NCBI RefSeq assembly: GCF_963675165.1
Contig: NC_087393.1
Coordinates: 4,097,502 to 4,161,501 of the forward strand
Direction: 5' to 3'
Source of the DNA: Halichondria panicea
Lineage: Eukaryota > Porifera > Demospongiae > Suberitida > Halichondriidae
Length of the DNA stretch: 64,000 nucleotides
Shown: one piece after another, positions 34,066 to 46,131 of the stretch
Layout of the letters: each line of letters opens with the position of its first letter
How positions within the stretch are numbered: position 1 is the first letter of the stretch
Program-made: the position numbers and the translations under genes
Notes under the pieces: generated by a model
Seen by the model: only the letters and a program-made list of their open reading frames with translations
Told to the model about the DNA's origin: nothing
Database searches by the model: none

Positions 34066-37000
34066 ATGAAGACTATGCTACAGTTGGCTATGCTACTCTT
34101 AGCTCTAGATTTAGTACTAGTTTCTTTCCTGTCTATATGTTCTGCTCATGACATTTATGTTGATCAAGATACTGGAAAAGATAACCCATCCTGTTTGGTT
34201 GGAGGGAACGGATGCCCTTGTTTCAGCCTCACTTACATTGCAAAGAATCTCAAAGAACACACCGTTAACGTAACAGTGCATGTAATTGGTGAGGTACAAG
34301 TAGATAGTTTGGTGCAATTTGATTCAATTGTTTTACTCTCTGTTATCGGAGCATTAAATTCTCAAAATGTATCTAGATTGCTTTGTGTACCCCATCTAAA
34401 TGCCTCTGATGGTGTAACGTGTAACGTCAGTAATTGTTTTGCCTCTGGACTGTGGTTTTCGAGAATCAAATCTTTGCTCATATCTGGTCTGGAAATAATA
34501 AGCTGTGGGGTGAAGAGAGATAGCAAAGACTTGAGTGACAAAGTGGCAAACACTAGTGTAGCAATAACACAGTCTTTAAACGTATTTATTAAAGATGTTA
34601 TCATTTCGGCCAGTAGTGAAACTTCATTGCTATTTCACAATACATCTGGTAATATTTCCTTGCTTTCTGTTGTTGTGAAGAATAATGTGCTGCCTTCAAA
34701 AACCGTTCAACCTAGTGAATCATTCGCTAGAGGAATCCAGCTATTCATAAATGGAAATACAAGCACTAATCTAACCTTGAGAAACTGTACAATTCTAAAC
34801 ATTACGACACCTTTCTACGCATTTCTAGATCCTAAGGAGCTTCCTCGTGTATATGACATGCTTGGTTTTGGCCTTGGTGGTGGTCTTTCAATTTTATTTT
34901 ATTCAATTGGCAACTACCTGCTAATAGATAACTGTACGTTTGAGAACAACAGAGCTCCTTGGGGAGCTGGTATGCTTATGACATTTCAACAGGAATCGAC
35001 TGAGAATGTGATAGTTCTCGAAAACACACAATTCAAACAATGCAATGCAACAGCGGCTGGTGGAGGAATACTTATCGGTCTCCCGAAACGATCGACTACA
35101 TCTAATAACAGTGTATACATAAGAGCCTGTTCATTTAGTCATAATATAGCAGAATATGGAGCTGGCACACACATTTATTCGTATTTCACTAATTTATCAC
35201 AAGCAAATGAACTCGTCAGATTCTGCAATTGCTCATGGATTGGAAACACAGCCAGATACAGTCCTGCTGTGGATGTATCACCTGCAATTTTTGATTTACT
35301 TGACACAGGATTACTTCCTACTCCTGAATTTCGAGACTGTACCTTTAAAAGGAATGAAATTATCCCTAAACAAAAGGATAGTAATCTATTTGTCAATTCA
35401 GGCATATTTGTTATTAGTAGGTTTACAGTTCAATTTGCTGGAAGACTCAACTTTGAATCTAATAACAGTACCGCACTACTAGTAAACTCTGGAGGAGTGT
35501 TATTCGAATCTAACACTGCAGCAAATTTTTCCAAGAACAAAGCTTTCCGTGGTGGTGCCATTGCATTGCATGGTTTCTCATCTTTTGTTGCCAATGACAA
35601 CAGCCAATTCAATTTTATAGGCAATAAAGCTCTTGAGTTTGGAGGCGCAATATTCTACTATACAATTGAAGAAAGAGAAATCTTTGAAGGCCGTGATTGT
35701 TTCTTGACTTATGGTGGTAATTTCAGTTATCCAATTGACCAAAGAAACCTCACATTTAGTTTCAACAACAATACAGCAGGGGTTGCTGGGTCAGCAATAT
35801 ATGCCTCATCATTCAACCCTTGCTTCTACGCATTTAGTGGTAAATTAAGAAAAGGACAAAAAATCCAAGAGTTTCTCAATAAGATAGGCAACTTTTCATT
35901 TGATGGAGTATATAATGTGTCTGACATACACAAGTTGGTCTTGTCTACAACTGGTCAAGCTTTTTTTACAACTAAGATAAAGCCATTGCATGCTATCCCT
36001 GGGAAAAGATTACTTATACCTTTAACTTTGGAGGATGAGCTGGATCAAGCAGTTAGCACTGAACTTTTTGTGAGCGCAGGTGGCACTCAAGTGTCTCTGA
36101 AAAAAAGTCATTACACTATCAACAAAACTGTAACACTGTTTGGCAGCGAAAATCAGATGGGTAATATAACAGTAGTATCAATTAGTCCTTACCGAAGAAT
36201 CGAACATTTTTTCGATGTTCAACTCCAGCCATGCATGTCCTCCAGGCTATTACTCTCATGATGGTTCCTGCTCTTGTTCCTCTGAAAACAAGTCACAAGC
36301 TCTTCCTGGGATATCACAATGTAATCAAAACTTCACAGCAAACCTAAAAAATGGATATTGGGTTGGTTATCACAACAATAATACCAGCACATTATACACA
36401 GGACCATGTCCCTTTCAATTCTGTACATCAACAACCTCGACAATGGCAGAGAAATCATTACCTACTTTGAGTGTACAGTTATCAAACTTTGTGTGTGAAA
36501 AAAATCGACAAGGCATACTATGTGGTCAATGTAAGGGAAATAATTCTGTGTATTTTCATTCAATCAGCTTTAAATGCCGTAAAGAGAATAACTGCTCGTA
36601 TGGTGCGATCTATTTCTTAATATCCGAAATTCTGCCAGTATTCATTTTAATCACACTAATCGTTGCCTTTGATGTGAGTTTTTCATCAGGAAGCAAAAAT
36701 GGCTTCATATTGTTTTGCCAAATTATTCGTACTTTACCGTTATATTGGTCAGGAATTGTTAAGTTGAGTAAGGAATATCATCCATTCCAATCAGGCTACA
36801 AGATATTTTATGGTATTTTTAATTTCGAAATTTTTTCAGCAGAGGCGATGTCCTTCTGCCTCTTCAAGGGTGCCACTGTAATTGACGTTCTGGTTTTTAA
36901 GTACATCACTGCCGTTTTTGCTTTTATAGTGGTCATACTCGTTGCTGTTTGTATGAATCACTGCTCTTGCTGTAACAGATTGTGCAAGGCAATGAAAAGA

Positions 37001-37847
37001 CGGGTCTCAACAAAATTATGTGTCTGTTTTGCATGGACTCTCTGCTTGCCTTGTTATTTGCTATACAGAATTAGTACGTGTCTCTTTCTTTATATTACGA
37101 AGAGCCAAACTAACAGGAGCTGGAGGTATTCTTGGCCCTAAAGTGACGTTCTATGGTGGGCTGGAGTATTTGGGACAGGAGCATTTACGATATGCACTCC
37201 CTGCAATTTTAATTTTAGCAACAGTTGTTTCCTTTCCTCCAATTTTGCTGCTGGTCTACCCTTCTGGACTGAAGATCCTGGAGTTTTGTAAGCTGAGCGA
37301 GCATCGCTTTGTAATATTCATCCTTAGGTACACTCGAATAAATAAACTATTGCCCATGTTTGACGTTTTTCAAGGCTGTTTCAAAGATAATTATCGTTCT
37401 TTCTCTGGACTATACTTCATCTATCGTGTCGTTTTGCTATTACCATATCTCTTTTACCAGAACATATTTGGGTATGTGATTCTACTGGAAGTACTTCTTG
37501 TACTAATGCTTTACATTCATTGTATTGTCCAGCCGTACAAGCTACGGAAGCATAATATCATTGATAGTCTTCTATTTGGAAATTTGGCTATGATAAACTT
37601 GCTGTCTATTTTGACTCTGCAAACGGTGCAAGATAGTCAAGCTGCAACCACCGTTCAAGTTATACTGCATATTCAAATAGTACTTATATACATACCTATC
37701 GTTGTAGTGATTGGATTGCTGCTGAAGAAGGTGTTTGGATATTTCAAACGTCTGTTGAAAAAATCTAACCCAGACTTTAGACTAATAGATAGAAATGATT
37801 ACGAATTCAGTGAAGGGTTAGACGATAGAGACAGAATCCTTAATTAA
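34066..37847 (+). CDS. Secreted beta-helix repeat protein with C-terminal multi-TM domain (two frame breaks)
   Basis: Starts with a signal peptide (MLQLAMLLLALDLVLVSF) and DIYVDQDTGKDN...CPCFSLTYI, typical of parallel beta-helix proteins. Residues ~150-600 hold repeats such as NNRAPWGAGML and NKAFRGGAIALHG, with many NxS/T sites, indicating an extracellular pectate-lyase-like fold. A CPPGYY...CSC motif follows, then about seven hydrophobic segments (VFILITLIVAFDV, AVFAFIVVILVAV, LILATVVSFPPILLL and others) and a cytoplasmic tail. No intron is apparent. The frame changes near 36227, where CATGCATG looks like a 4-base duplication, and again near 37016; removing four bases at each site restores one ~1,257-residue protein. 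I regard it as one gene of a sponge-expanded family of unknown function, possibly a receptor. Confidence 0.7.
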
Positions 37848-38714
37848 GTTCTGTAGACCTATGTACACATCTTTCATTATTGTCATTACTATTACTGCAT
37901 GTGACTACTATTGAATGCTATAAGTATAGACTGTAATTTTGGTGTACACTCTCGCCACAAAGTTAAGCTCAAGACTCATAGTCAACATACTATATACAGT
38001 CTTGCTATAATGTCCATTGCTCATTTAATACCTGTACCTGATGTAGCGATTTGAGTGCGAGCACTTGAGCATGTCCTTCAACATCTTTCTTCTGTAAAAA
38101 AAGTTAAGTACGACTACACATGCACTCACTAAATATAAAGAAAACAACAATGTCATTAAATTAATATGTATACATGATCTAGGCTAGCCATTAGCAATTT
38201 TGGTCAGTTGCCCCTATACCCATTAAATTTTTACAGGTGTAATTATAGGCAAATATTAACTCATGCAATTAGCCATAGCTGATTACACTCACGTATGCAT
38301 ATCAAGATACTGTAAAACGAAGCTGTTATAAGATTCCGGTAGGGAGAGGCGTGGTCTGTACACGTGGGGGGGGGGCATTGCTTATAATTATGTGACACAA
38401 TGGTTAGTAATTGAACACAAATTAACATGTACATGTACAGTTGTAGGTATCTTAGCAAGCACTCACCCCAAAGAAACACCAAAGAACCTACTTGCACAGG
38501 GTTGCATGATTGTACATGTGCATTGTTGATCTGATACACCGCATATCATGAACATGTGGGCACCAAAAATGTACAATGTACCACACACTTACAAAGTACA
38601 ATTTTGTGATCAAAAAAGATTATGAAGTGAAACCAAACTTTGATTATCAATATGGGATGCTGCTGCGGTCAGATAGTTGGTTTATACATGTAAAAAGGGA
38701 TGGGTGGATGGTTG
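37848..38714. other. Intergenic; one exon-like segment on the minus strand
   Basis: A minus-strand stretch at ~38042-38095 sits between a good acceptor (TTTTTTTACAG) and a GT, and encodes KKDVEGHAQVLALKSLHQ. It is downstream of the dioxygenase stop and unassigned. A run of ten G lies near 38367. Confidence 0.3.
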
Positions 38715-40850
38715 TTATGGTAATGGTTTGACAAGCACGTCACTGTTGGGGTGCACAAAGAAGGCCATTGACAGTCGAGACAGCTGTCGCGTGTGCTTGT
38801 CCTCTGGTATTGGCACTCGGTGATACTATTGACAGAGAGAGACATGTGTTTAAAAGCCACAATAATTATACCCTTTCACAAGCTTGCACTGACAAAACTC
38901 TCATAGTTTTCCTATAAATATATGCAAACTACATAGGGAATCAGGTGACTCCCATGTCATGAACACTAAGTCTTACTGTTGGTCTGTAGCGATTGTTGGT
39001 CCATGAGCCGAGAGTTCTCCCAGTGATCATGAGAATGTGGTCATCACTGCAGGGGACATTGATATAGCTACCGTCGGAATACCGTACCTATACACAGGGG
39101 AAACACAGAGTGCTGTGTGTGATGATGTAACTAACTAAGATTTTGCTACCTTGCACTAGACTATAGACTGACTGTTATAGCAGTAAGCATAACAATGTCT
39201 TGGGGCACAAACAGGATGTTAAATGAGGCCAGATAAATTAGTGTGTCAATAGTCGTGGCTACAGTAACGGAAAAACCACCAGGCATTGATTGTTATTTTA
39301 GAGTCCCTACATGGGCTGTCTATATGCGTGCTAGGTCTGTCTGTCTACACAGAGGGGTTTTATATTGAGGCTACAAGCAGCCTAAATACCATCCTTCTTG
39401 CAGTAAACACGATTTGTATAATACAGCACTATAAAATGCATCCACACTCATGCAGTTTCTATGCACTCAGTTTCTTTAAGTAGCTACTTCACCCTTCATT
39501 CAAATTAATGTGTCTACAATAGCCGTTCAGTTAATGGTCTCTCCCTGGTACCAATTAGATTTCGAACATCAATGTACCAATACTCATTCTTCCCACACGC
39601 TGTAACTTTGTGGAACAAACTTGTTAGTACACACGATAATTATAGTGTGTTTATCTTTAGGATGCACTCTACATCTAGCTACTTGAGCTAATTGTGTATA
39701 TCCTACATGTATACTGTTATGCTGAATTGTTATAAAATTAAAATAAAATACAGCTGTATAGTGTGCACATGCATACACAACTTTACTAACTTGCAAGCCA
39801 CCTCCTTTGTCTTGAAAGAGGAGGGAGAATGTCCTATAGTCTACATGCTCGGCACATCTGTAGCCAATCTCCGTTGGAGTAACCATGGTAACAGGGGGGT
39901 AATTGAGTAGCCGTAGGAAGGTGTAGTTGTCCATAAACCCCTCTCCCATTTTGGTGTGAGCGAGAGCAAAGAAATCAGGATCCTGTGACAGAGGGTAGTG
40001 ATTAAATGATGCATTAGAGTCAATCAAAGACGTGGACAGTGGCAGAATATCGGGAAAAGCCTTTAATAAATTACGTAGTTATTTTGATGCAAAGTTAGTC
40101 CCATAACAGAGCTATAGCTGACAGAACAGCATCTTTATCGAATTATAACGAATTATTAAGCGTTATCAGTACTGCATGGTACTGCATGTTATAATAATGA
40201 CATTGTGTCAGTCACCTTCAGTTGCAGTGTGAAGCCAAGCATGTGCAGGATTTTCCTCGACAACAGTGAGCACCTACTGTATAGGCTCGTCTTGACAGTG
40301 CCAAAAGCATCCGGAACATCCCATTATGGCCAATATACACATACACAAACAAACATGAATTGTGCACTCAACCAATTAATTGCTGAACAAACCTTGACAG
40401 TTGGGATTGCAAATATCAAAGAATTCCTTCGTATCATTCGGCTGGGAAGAACTAAAGTGTGGTAAGAATGTATAACCATGAAATCGAGTTTGGGGTAGAA
40501 TAAAAAATATGGTTTGGCTTCTCAGTGCTGTAAGATTGATGTCCTGGTTTTAGTTAATTGAGGGGACTTATTTGGTTGAATTTCCTGCCTGATAATAAAA
40601 GGTGTCCTTGTCAGTCCAGGGAGTTCATACTTACCATTTCCATAGTTGGGCGGAGTCCAACCAACTGCGTGGGTTGGTTGGACTCCGCCCAACTACCATT
40701 TTTCCACTGTACACTGGATATGATATAATTATGCTATATACAATTATACCTCTTAGCATTGATAGAGCTGTATCCATTAGGTCCACACCCAGCATTGGTA
40801 GCAAACAAAGCCTTACTCTCTTCAGAGAGAGTAAAGAATTATCTGCTAGC
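38715..40850 (-). CDS. Isopenicillin-N-synthase-like 2-oxoglutarate/Fe(II) dioxygenase
   Basis: Minus-strand exons, in order: ~40819-40750, 40451-40393, ~40330-40216, 39982-39791, 39087-38977, 38825-38715. The last three join in frame with GT-AG ends. They carry the full iron site: the H-x-D of AEHVDYRTFSLLFQDKGGG, the distal His of YHRVPIP, and the 2-oxoglutarate-binding R-x-S in SRLSMAFF. FFALAHTKMGEGF matches the family's substrate-side helix. Such enzymes use 2-oxoglutarate and oxygen to oxidise small molecules; the substrate is unknown. No canonical AG acceptor was found for the third exon (DVPDAF... region), and an in-frame TAA limits the first, so the 5' part may be damaged or mis-modelled. 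It could be recently acquired or decaying. Confidence 0.65.
40643..40695. repeat. Hairpin inside the dioxygenase gene
   Basis: TAGTTGGGCGGAGTCCAACC and its complement are separated by ~9 bases, a 22-bp stem, in the intron between the first two recognised exons. Confidence 0.8.
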
Positions 40851-40860
40851 AGCAAAGCTT

Positions 40861-41970
40861 CCCTCCACCTGCACACACTGAATTACCTATTACACAAGAC
40901 ACACTGATCATGATAATTATATTGAAATACATGTACAGTTATCTTGGGTAGACTTACAAAGTCATTCTATATGGGTAAAAGAAACTTTGTGCGTGGAGGA
41001 AATGATTCTGGGAAAACTGGGTGACTTAATTGAGGAGGTGAGCAAAACCAGGAAGGAGGTTGATCTGAAACAAGTATGCAACTAACAGTGGCCTAAAGAA
41101 TAGCATAAATAGGTAATATCTCTAGCAAATCTACCAACCCCTAATTGCACCTTTTCAGAAGAGTGCGTAGCAAAACTTGTCTATGGAGTGTTGCTACTCT
41201 ATATACATGTACTTTAATAGTAGTTAGCTCTGCACTAGAACGCTACAGCTATTGGTACTGCACAGTTCTAGACTTTTGCTTTTTAGCAACAATTATAGAT
41301 AGTCGATCATTTCCTATACTCTTTGATGTAATTCTGCCTATGCAAAAACTATTCATCATAATAATAAATCATGTGCATGTGTATTAGCAATAGTATAATT
41401 ATATATAATATAATTATAGCTTTATGTTATGCATATAATTATACAGTTAGCATATCCACCGAGGCATCAGCACCCGCGGTGCTTTCATTAGATCCAAGGT
41501 TTTTAGTTATTTTTCATGCACACACAGTGATCATACCCATGCAATGAATGCTGTAGATATATAAGTACTATGGTTGTTGGATTCTTTTTGCAACCATACG
41601 AATTGAGTAGATATAGCTAGACAGGCTATAGTTCTGAGATTGACTGCCAATAAACATTTTAAAATAGTATAGTAAATTCACAATAAGAGAAACTGCAAAT
41701 TACTACATTGCATCAACAACTAAAAAAGGTAATAAATGGACAACTATAGTCAGATCCCCAGGGGACTGATCGAGAATAATCCAGAATAATCTAGAAACAA
41801 AGGGTGCATGATAATCGAAACAAAAAAAAACTGTGATCACACAACGACCATAAAATGTATATGGATAACAAGTGTGATAAATAATTATACATATATAACA
41901 AAGCACAAGTCATCAGGATAGATAAAAATAGATCACGACAGTACACACACCAACAATAGTGTTATGACAA
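40861..41970. repeat. Segmental duplication, copy A (undisturbed)
   Basis: This ~1.1-kb interval is repeated in pieces from 45302 to ~60020. Anchors are GGGTAGACTTACAAAGTCAT, GAGCAAAACCAGGAAGGAGG, CCACCGAGGCATCAGCACCC and the end AACAAAGCACAAGTCATCAG. Copy A lacks the 702-bp segment found between 45453 and 46154. It also lacks every transposon that interrupts copy B, so it is the reference for empty sites. Confidence 0.9.
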
Positions 41971-42055
41971 ATGAGCATTATAAAACAAAAAACACATTTT
42001 CAGACTATTACGAATATGCATGCTGCACTTCTAACACACACTGCTAGTATTGTAC

Positions 42056-43114
42056 TAGCCTCGATCCCAGGCCGAGTTTTCGCTTTTATAACGGTTAGGC
42101 GAACAACTAGGCCTGGTACTAGTTGCATGTCTGCGCATGCGTCAAATTTTCATTGTACATTGTATTTGTGGTCGGCAAAAATATTTATAATCGAAATTTC
42201 TACACAGAAAATGCACAGAGTGAGTACACAAAAGGTGCACATAGAGAGCTGCTTCACAAGGGCCTGGGGAGTTGCCAGTTGTGCTGCAGCACGATTACAG
42301 TGACCCAGGGCAACTTCAAGATGATTGAATGCCTTCAAATTACGTTTCAAAAAGATTTAGCAGGCTGCTGGACTTCTCTGATTCTAGGCCCCAACTCGTA
42401 ATTCTTGAGCTTGATGCCTCTGTCAGTCTAAGCTACCCAGCAACGCTCGAACGAGCAGGTCATACTCCAGTCCTGTAAGTATAGGACAATAATTACAAAG
42501 ACGGTTAAACCCTTACCTCAAACTGTCCAGTCTCGTCCGTTAGTATAGCCAAGCGGAGCACTGTTGGGATAGCTGGATATTAGCCATTGCTCCTGTACAG
42601 AGAAATAGACATTCTAAATACGTGTAGATCTATATTAAATTTCTCGTATTAAACAGGTTATAGTGTCATTGTCGACGAGCTGATGATGGTAGCACAAAGT
42701 TCTCTAGCTCACACTCTTCACTTGATCCACCATATTAATGATGAAACTATAGTCTACCTAGATCTTGCCAAACATGAACAAGATTTGATAGCACAGGGCC
42801 CACACAAAAATGTCTGACCTTAACAAGCTTGACAAAGCTTTATACCTCTTCCCTTGTTGTTCAGTCTTCAGAGTAATGTTTTCTAAGCTTCAGAGAAGAG
42901 AGAAGCTTCAGCTAAGAGCCATTCCAATAATGATAAAACGGAAACTGACTTCTAGTACACGATAGTACACAAATATAAATGTCACGAAAGTGAACGAGAA
43001 TATCCATTTGTCAGAATCTGACGAACGACTGACGCATGCGCAGACAACTAGTACCAGGCCTAGTTGTTCGCCTAACCGTTATAAAAGCGAAAACTCGGCC
43101 TGGGATCGAGGCTA
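42056..43114. mobile_element. TAGCCTCGAT-family long-TIR element, 9-bp target duplication
   Basis: TIRs of ~88 bp start TAGCCTCGATCCCAGGCCGA and differ by only a few bases between ends. GTATTGTAC flanks both sides (42047-42055, 43115-43123). The interior has no clear gene. The same terminal sequence defines the small palindrome at 60212-60317, and a diverged form bounds 57504-58568. Confidence 0.85.
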
Positions 43115-43249
43115 GTATTGTACATTATCTGAAATATTCAGAAATTAAACTTTCTATTATAAGTCTCTATAATATCAATGTTCACACGATACATATATTT
43201 AGCCACATAATTATATAGTTTAACTTGAGAGTCAGTATATGCATGTATA

Positions 43250-44740
43250 TCAGCGAATGTAGATCTCCGCTAGCTTTATAAGTACGTCTTCATTGTTACG
43301 ACCTTCATCAGCACAGATTCTCAATTCGATATCGTCTATAGTTGGCTGAGGAAGTTGCTTGCAGAACCACGGTGGGTTGTTGAACATACAGCAAGTGCTG
43401 GTATCTCCACATCCCTGACCGTCCCAGACTGGGTCGTCAGGGTAAAAGGTGCTAGTAGTAGCTCCTTGTCGGCTTCCAGTTTCACAGAAGTAGTCTTGAC
43501 CGATGAAAGGAGGTACAACTCCAGTGTAGGGGCGGTTAGATCTTGTGCAAGGACAAACCAATTCATTTGAGATAGTTTCATCGTGTGCAGTAGCAAATGT
43601 CCAGATATGCTGACGAGGCGACCGTCCATGGGTTAGGCTCACACCATCAACGTAAGCATCATCAATAGACAGTGTTTTGTTCAAAGAATATGGTCGAAAA
43701 GCATCTGGAGTTTTGTCTTGATAGCCAATCACTCTCCCACAAACTTGGGAGTGCTCCACCCCATACGTTGTGTAGGTAGTAGACACACATTCTGCTGGTT
43801 CAGGTCTGACACAGGCACGTAGTGGATCTGGTGGTGTTGTCTCCAGTCTGAATCCATCTGGGCAGTTTTGGCTGGGGTCAGACATGTCGAGGTTGGCTAC
43901 TCTCATCCATCCTCTTGTAGTGTTGCAGCTACAGCTTGTTTGGTTCATGTCACAGTAGACTTCAACAGGAATTCTAGTACTGTCAGTAGCAATCCAGTAT
44001 TCTCCTGATGATTTGTAATGAGGGATGTCATGGCAGGAGCTGGCTGGTTTGCTTATGCTCCCTATTTGTAGCTCAGTTGCTATGATTTTTTTAACATCTT
44101 GGAAAATACTTTGAATCTGTTGGTTGGAGACGTTTAATTGAGCTTGTAACACTTGGTTTGATTCATCTAGTTGAGCTTGCAAAAGTTGGTGTGTGTCGTT
44201 CAGTTGGGCATGCAATTCTATAATCTTAATTTTACACTGTTCATTTGATATTTGAATCTGATGGTTTGAGGCGTTTAATTGAGCTTGTAACACTTGGTTC
44301 GATTCATCTAGTTGAGCTTGCAAAATTTGGTGTGTGTCGTTCAGTTGGGCATGCAATTCTATCTTAATTTTACACTGCTCATTTGATATTTGAATTTGTT
44401 GCTTCAAGTTGTTGATCTGGGATTTCACCCCCTGACTGGAACTGCTTAGTTGACCTTGCTGGTTGTTCAATTCTATTAGAGCATAGCCCACTCCTACCAA
44501 AGCCACTATCAGAGAAAGAATAGCCATCACTAGAGCTAAGATGGTGACAATAGCATAGCAATTCACTTGTACTTTCCTCACTTTAACCGACATTTCTCTT
44601 GTTGCTGGCTTGAGGTCTTTCTTTTCGTTATCTTGTGGCAGGATGCTTAGTGGTGGCATTGTTTCGTAAGTATCCTCCAGGACCTCTCCTTTGCAAGAAA
44701 TACCATACGCACAATTTCTCTGATTAATAGCTTCATCCAT
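43250..44740 (-). CDS. Type II membrane protein with coiled coil and fibrinogen-related ectodomain
   Basis: A single-exon frame of 496 codons. Residues 1-60 are cytoplasmic, 61-88 a hydrophobic membrane anchor, ~95-220 a coiled-coil stalk, and ~230-496 a Cys-rich ectodomain beginning CHDIPHYKSSGEYWI. That domain includes VYCDM, GWMRVANLDM, QVCGRVIGYQ, YVDGVSLTHG, QHIWTFA, CCMFNNPPWF and DDIELRIC, the pattern I associate with a sponge/cnidarian family distantly like fibrinogen or intelectin domains, so carbohydrate binding is plausible. The stalk holds two near-identical 48-residue units (NEQCKIKI...LHAQLNDTHQ), duplicated at DNA level with a 144-bp period. No frame lesion. Likely a surface recognition protein. 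Confidence 0.8.
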   Translation of the reverse strand: MDEAINQRNCAYGISCKGEVLEDTYETMPPLSILPQDNEKKDLKPATREMSVKVRKVQVNCYAIVTILALVMAILSLIVALVGVGYALIELNNQQGQLSSSSQGVKSQINNLKQQIQISNEQCKIKIELHAQLNDTHQILQAQLDESNQVLQAQLNASNHQIQISNEQCKIKIIELHAQLNDTHQLLQAQLDESNQVLQAQLNVSNQQIQSIFQDVKKIIATELQIGSISKPASSCHDIPHYKSSGEYWIATDSTRIPVEVYCDMNQTSCSCNTTRGWMRVANLDMSDPSQNCPDGFRLETTPPDPLRACVRPEPAECVSTTYTTYGVEHSQVCGRVIGYQDKTPDAFRPYSLNKTLSIDDAYVDGVSLTHGRSPRQHIWTFATAHDETISNELVCPCTRSNRPYTGVVPPFIGQDYFCETGSRQGATTSTFYPDDPVWDGQGCGDTSTCCMFNNPPWFCKQLPQPTIDDIELRICADEGRNNEDVLIKLAEIYIR

Positions 44741-44831
44741 TTGATTATTGATGCAACGTTCTGTATATACAAACGTATTAGTTGGCTTGTTTTGCCAATG
44801 TATTGTAGTAACTTTGCCTAGCTATATGATA

Positions 44832-45095
44832 TGCAGTCTGAACATCTGCATCAAAACCATTGTTCAGCAGATGTTCTGGGGATAATATATCATTGTGCTC
44901 TCACTATATAGGCTACATAGTGAGAGCACAATGATACTATCACCAATCTGAACATCTGCATCAAAACCATTGTATAATTATTCAGCAGATGTTCTCAGCC
45001 TGGTGATAGTTATCATTGTGCTCTCACTATAGGCCACAATGATATACTATCACCAGAATATCTGCAACAAAACCATTGTATAATTATTCAGGTAG
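44832..45095. repeat. Tandem duplication made of hairpins, upstream of the fibrinogen-like gene
   Basis: A ~120-bp unit containing TCTGAACATCTGCATCAAAA occurs two to three times with indels. Each unit contains an inverted pair (ATCATTGTGCTCTCACTAT and its complement) and CAGCAGATGTTCT. It starts ~90 bp upstream of the minus-strand start codon at 44740, so it may overlap the promoter. Confidence 0.75.
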
Positions 45096-45571
45096 AGTGT
45101 GATCAGGTCCTCTGCTCCTCTGGTATAGTATAGCTGCACAGCAGAGAAGTCTTTCAGTGCACGGTCTAAGAGAATAAAGACAGCAATACAATTACACAAA
45201 ACAATCGACTGACTAGACTATGCCGTCTTCTACACATAGTGATACACTGTGAAAAATACCTGATATAAATGCATGGTACTGATATCTTCGTGATTGTTGC
45301 TTCCCTCTACCTGCACACAATTACCTATTACACGAGACACACTGATCATAATATATTGAAATACATGTACAGTTATCTTGGGTAGACTCACAAAGTCATT
45401 CTATATGGGTAAAAGAGACTTTGTGCGTGGAGGAAATGATTCTGGGAAAACTGGGTGCTATACATTTGGCGTATCACTATAATCTCGTAGGTGTTGCACA
45501 CTAAAAAAAAAGCAGCTCAGGTTTCCTACCCAGGTTTCTACCATTTGTTTGTCAATTTCATAATTTTTCAG

Positions 45572-45694
45572 GAAGACGAAGCCGACAGTACTCAGCGAAG
45601 AATGGAGCTCCTTCACTTGAGGGCAGCTGCCCAGATCCTTGGAGCCAGAGAGGGTGTCCCTGAGGTCAACCACAGGGATCCTATTGCTTGCTGA
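45572..45694 (+). CDS. Candidate terminal exon of an unknown gene
   Basis: After a good acceptor (TAATTTTTCAG) an open stretch encodes EDEADSTQRRMELLHLRAAA and ends with a stop at 45694. It looks like real coding sequence (acidic then helical) but no upstream exon was found. It lies in the 702-bp segment lacking from copy A. Confidence 0.35.
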   Translation, partial: EDEADSTQRRMELLHLRAAAQILGAREGVPEVNHRDPIAC

Positions 45695-46131
45695 CGTCAG
45701 TGATAGTCCCTAGGCTTAGCATGCACTGGTACAACAACTTAGCTTCATATGTTAGGGAAACCCCCATACATACCACAGCACGATCTTGTGGTTAATTTAT
45801 TTGTTTACATTTTTTAGCAATCAACACTTATACAGTAACACATATAAATAATACTGAAACACATGCATGAGGCCACTGTTAGTTGCATACACATGTTTCA
45901 GATGAGAATACTAGCTCGACCCCGATGAGGGAGGGAGTCCTTCATTACCCATTACCATTATTAATTTGATGACATCATATCCTGTTTTTTAACTGACGAA
46001 AATACACAAAAGGACGGAGTCTGAACAATGTATAAACATTTTTTTTACGCACTGGCTCTTTGGTGCACAACTTACCCTGGCACATGGTAAAATAATGCAA
46101 TGTCAGCAAAAAAGGACTTTGACCTCAAATA

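Noticed and set aside
35156-35482. Plus-frame ORF within the beta-helix gene
   Set aside because: Fully inside the long beta-helix reading frame; a shadow.
36190-36262. Tiny 31-bp intron (GT...CCAG) to explain the first frame break in the beta-helix/TM gene
   Set aside because: It would remove the CPPGYY motif, which is expected to be conserved, and is very short; the CATGCATG duplication is simpler.
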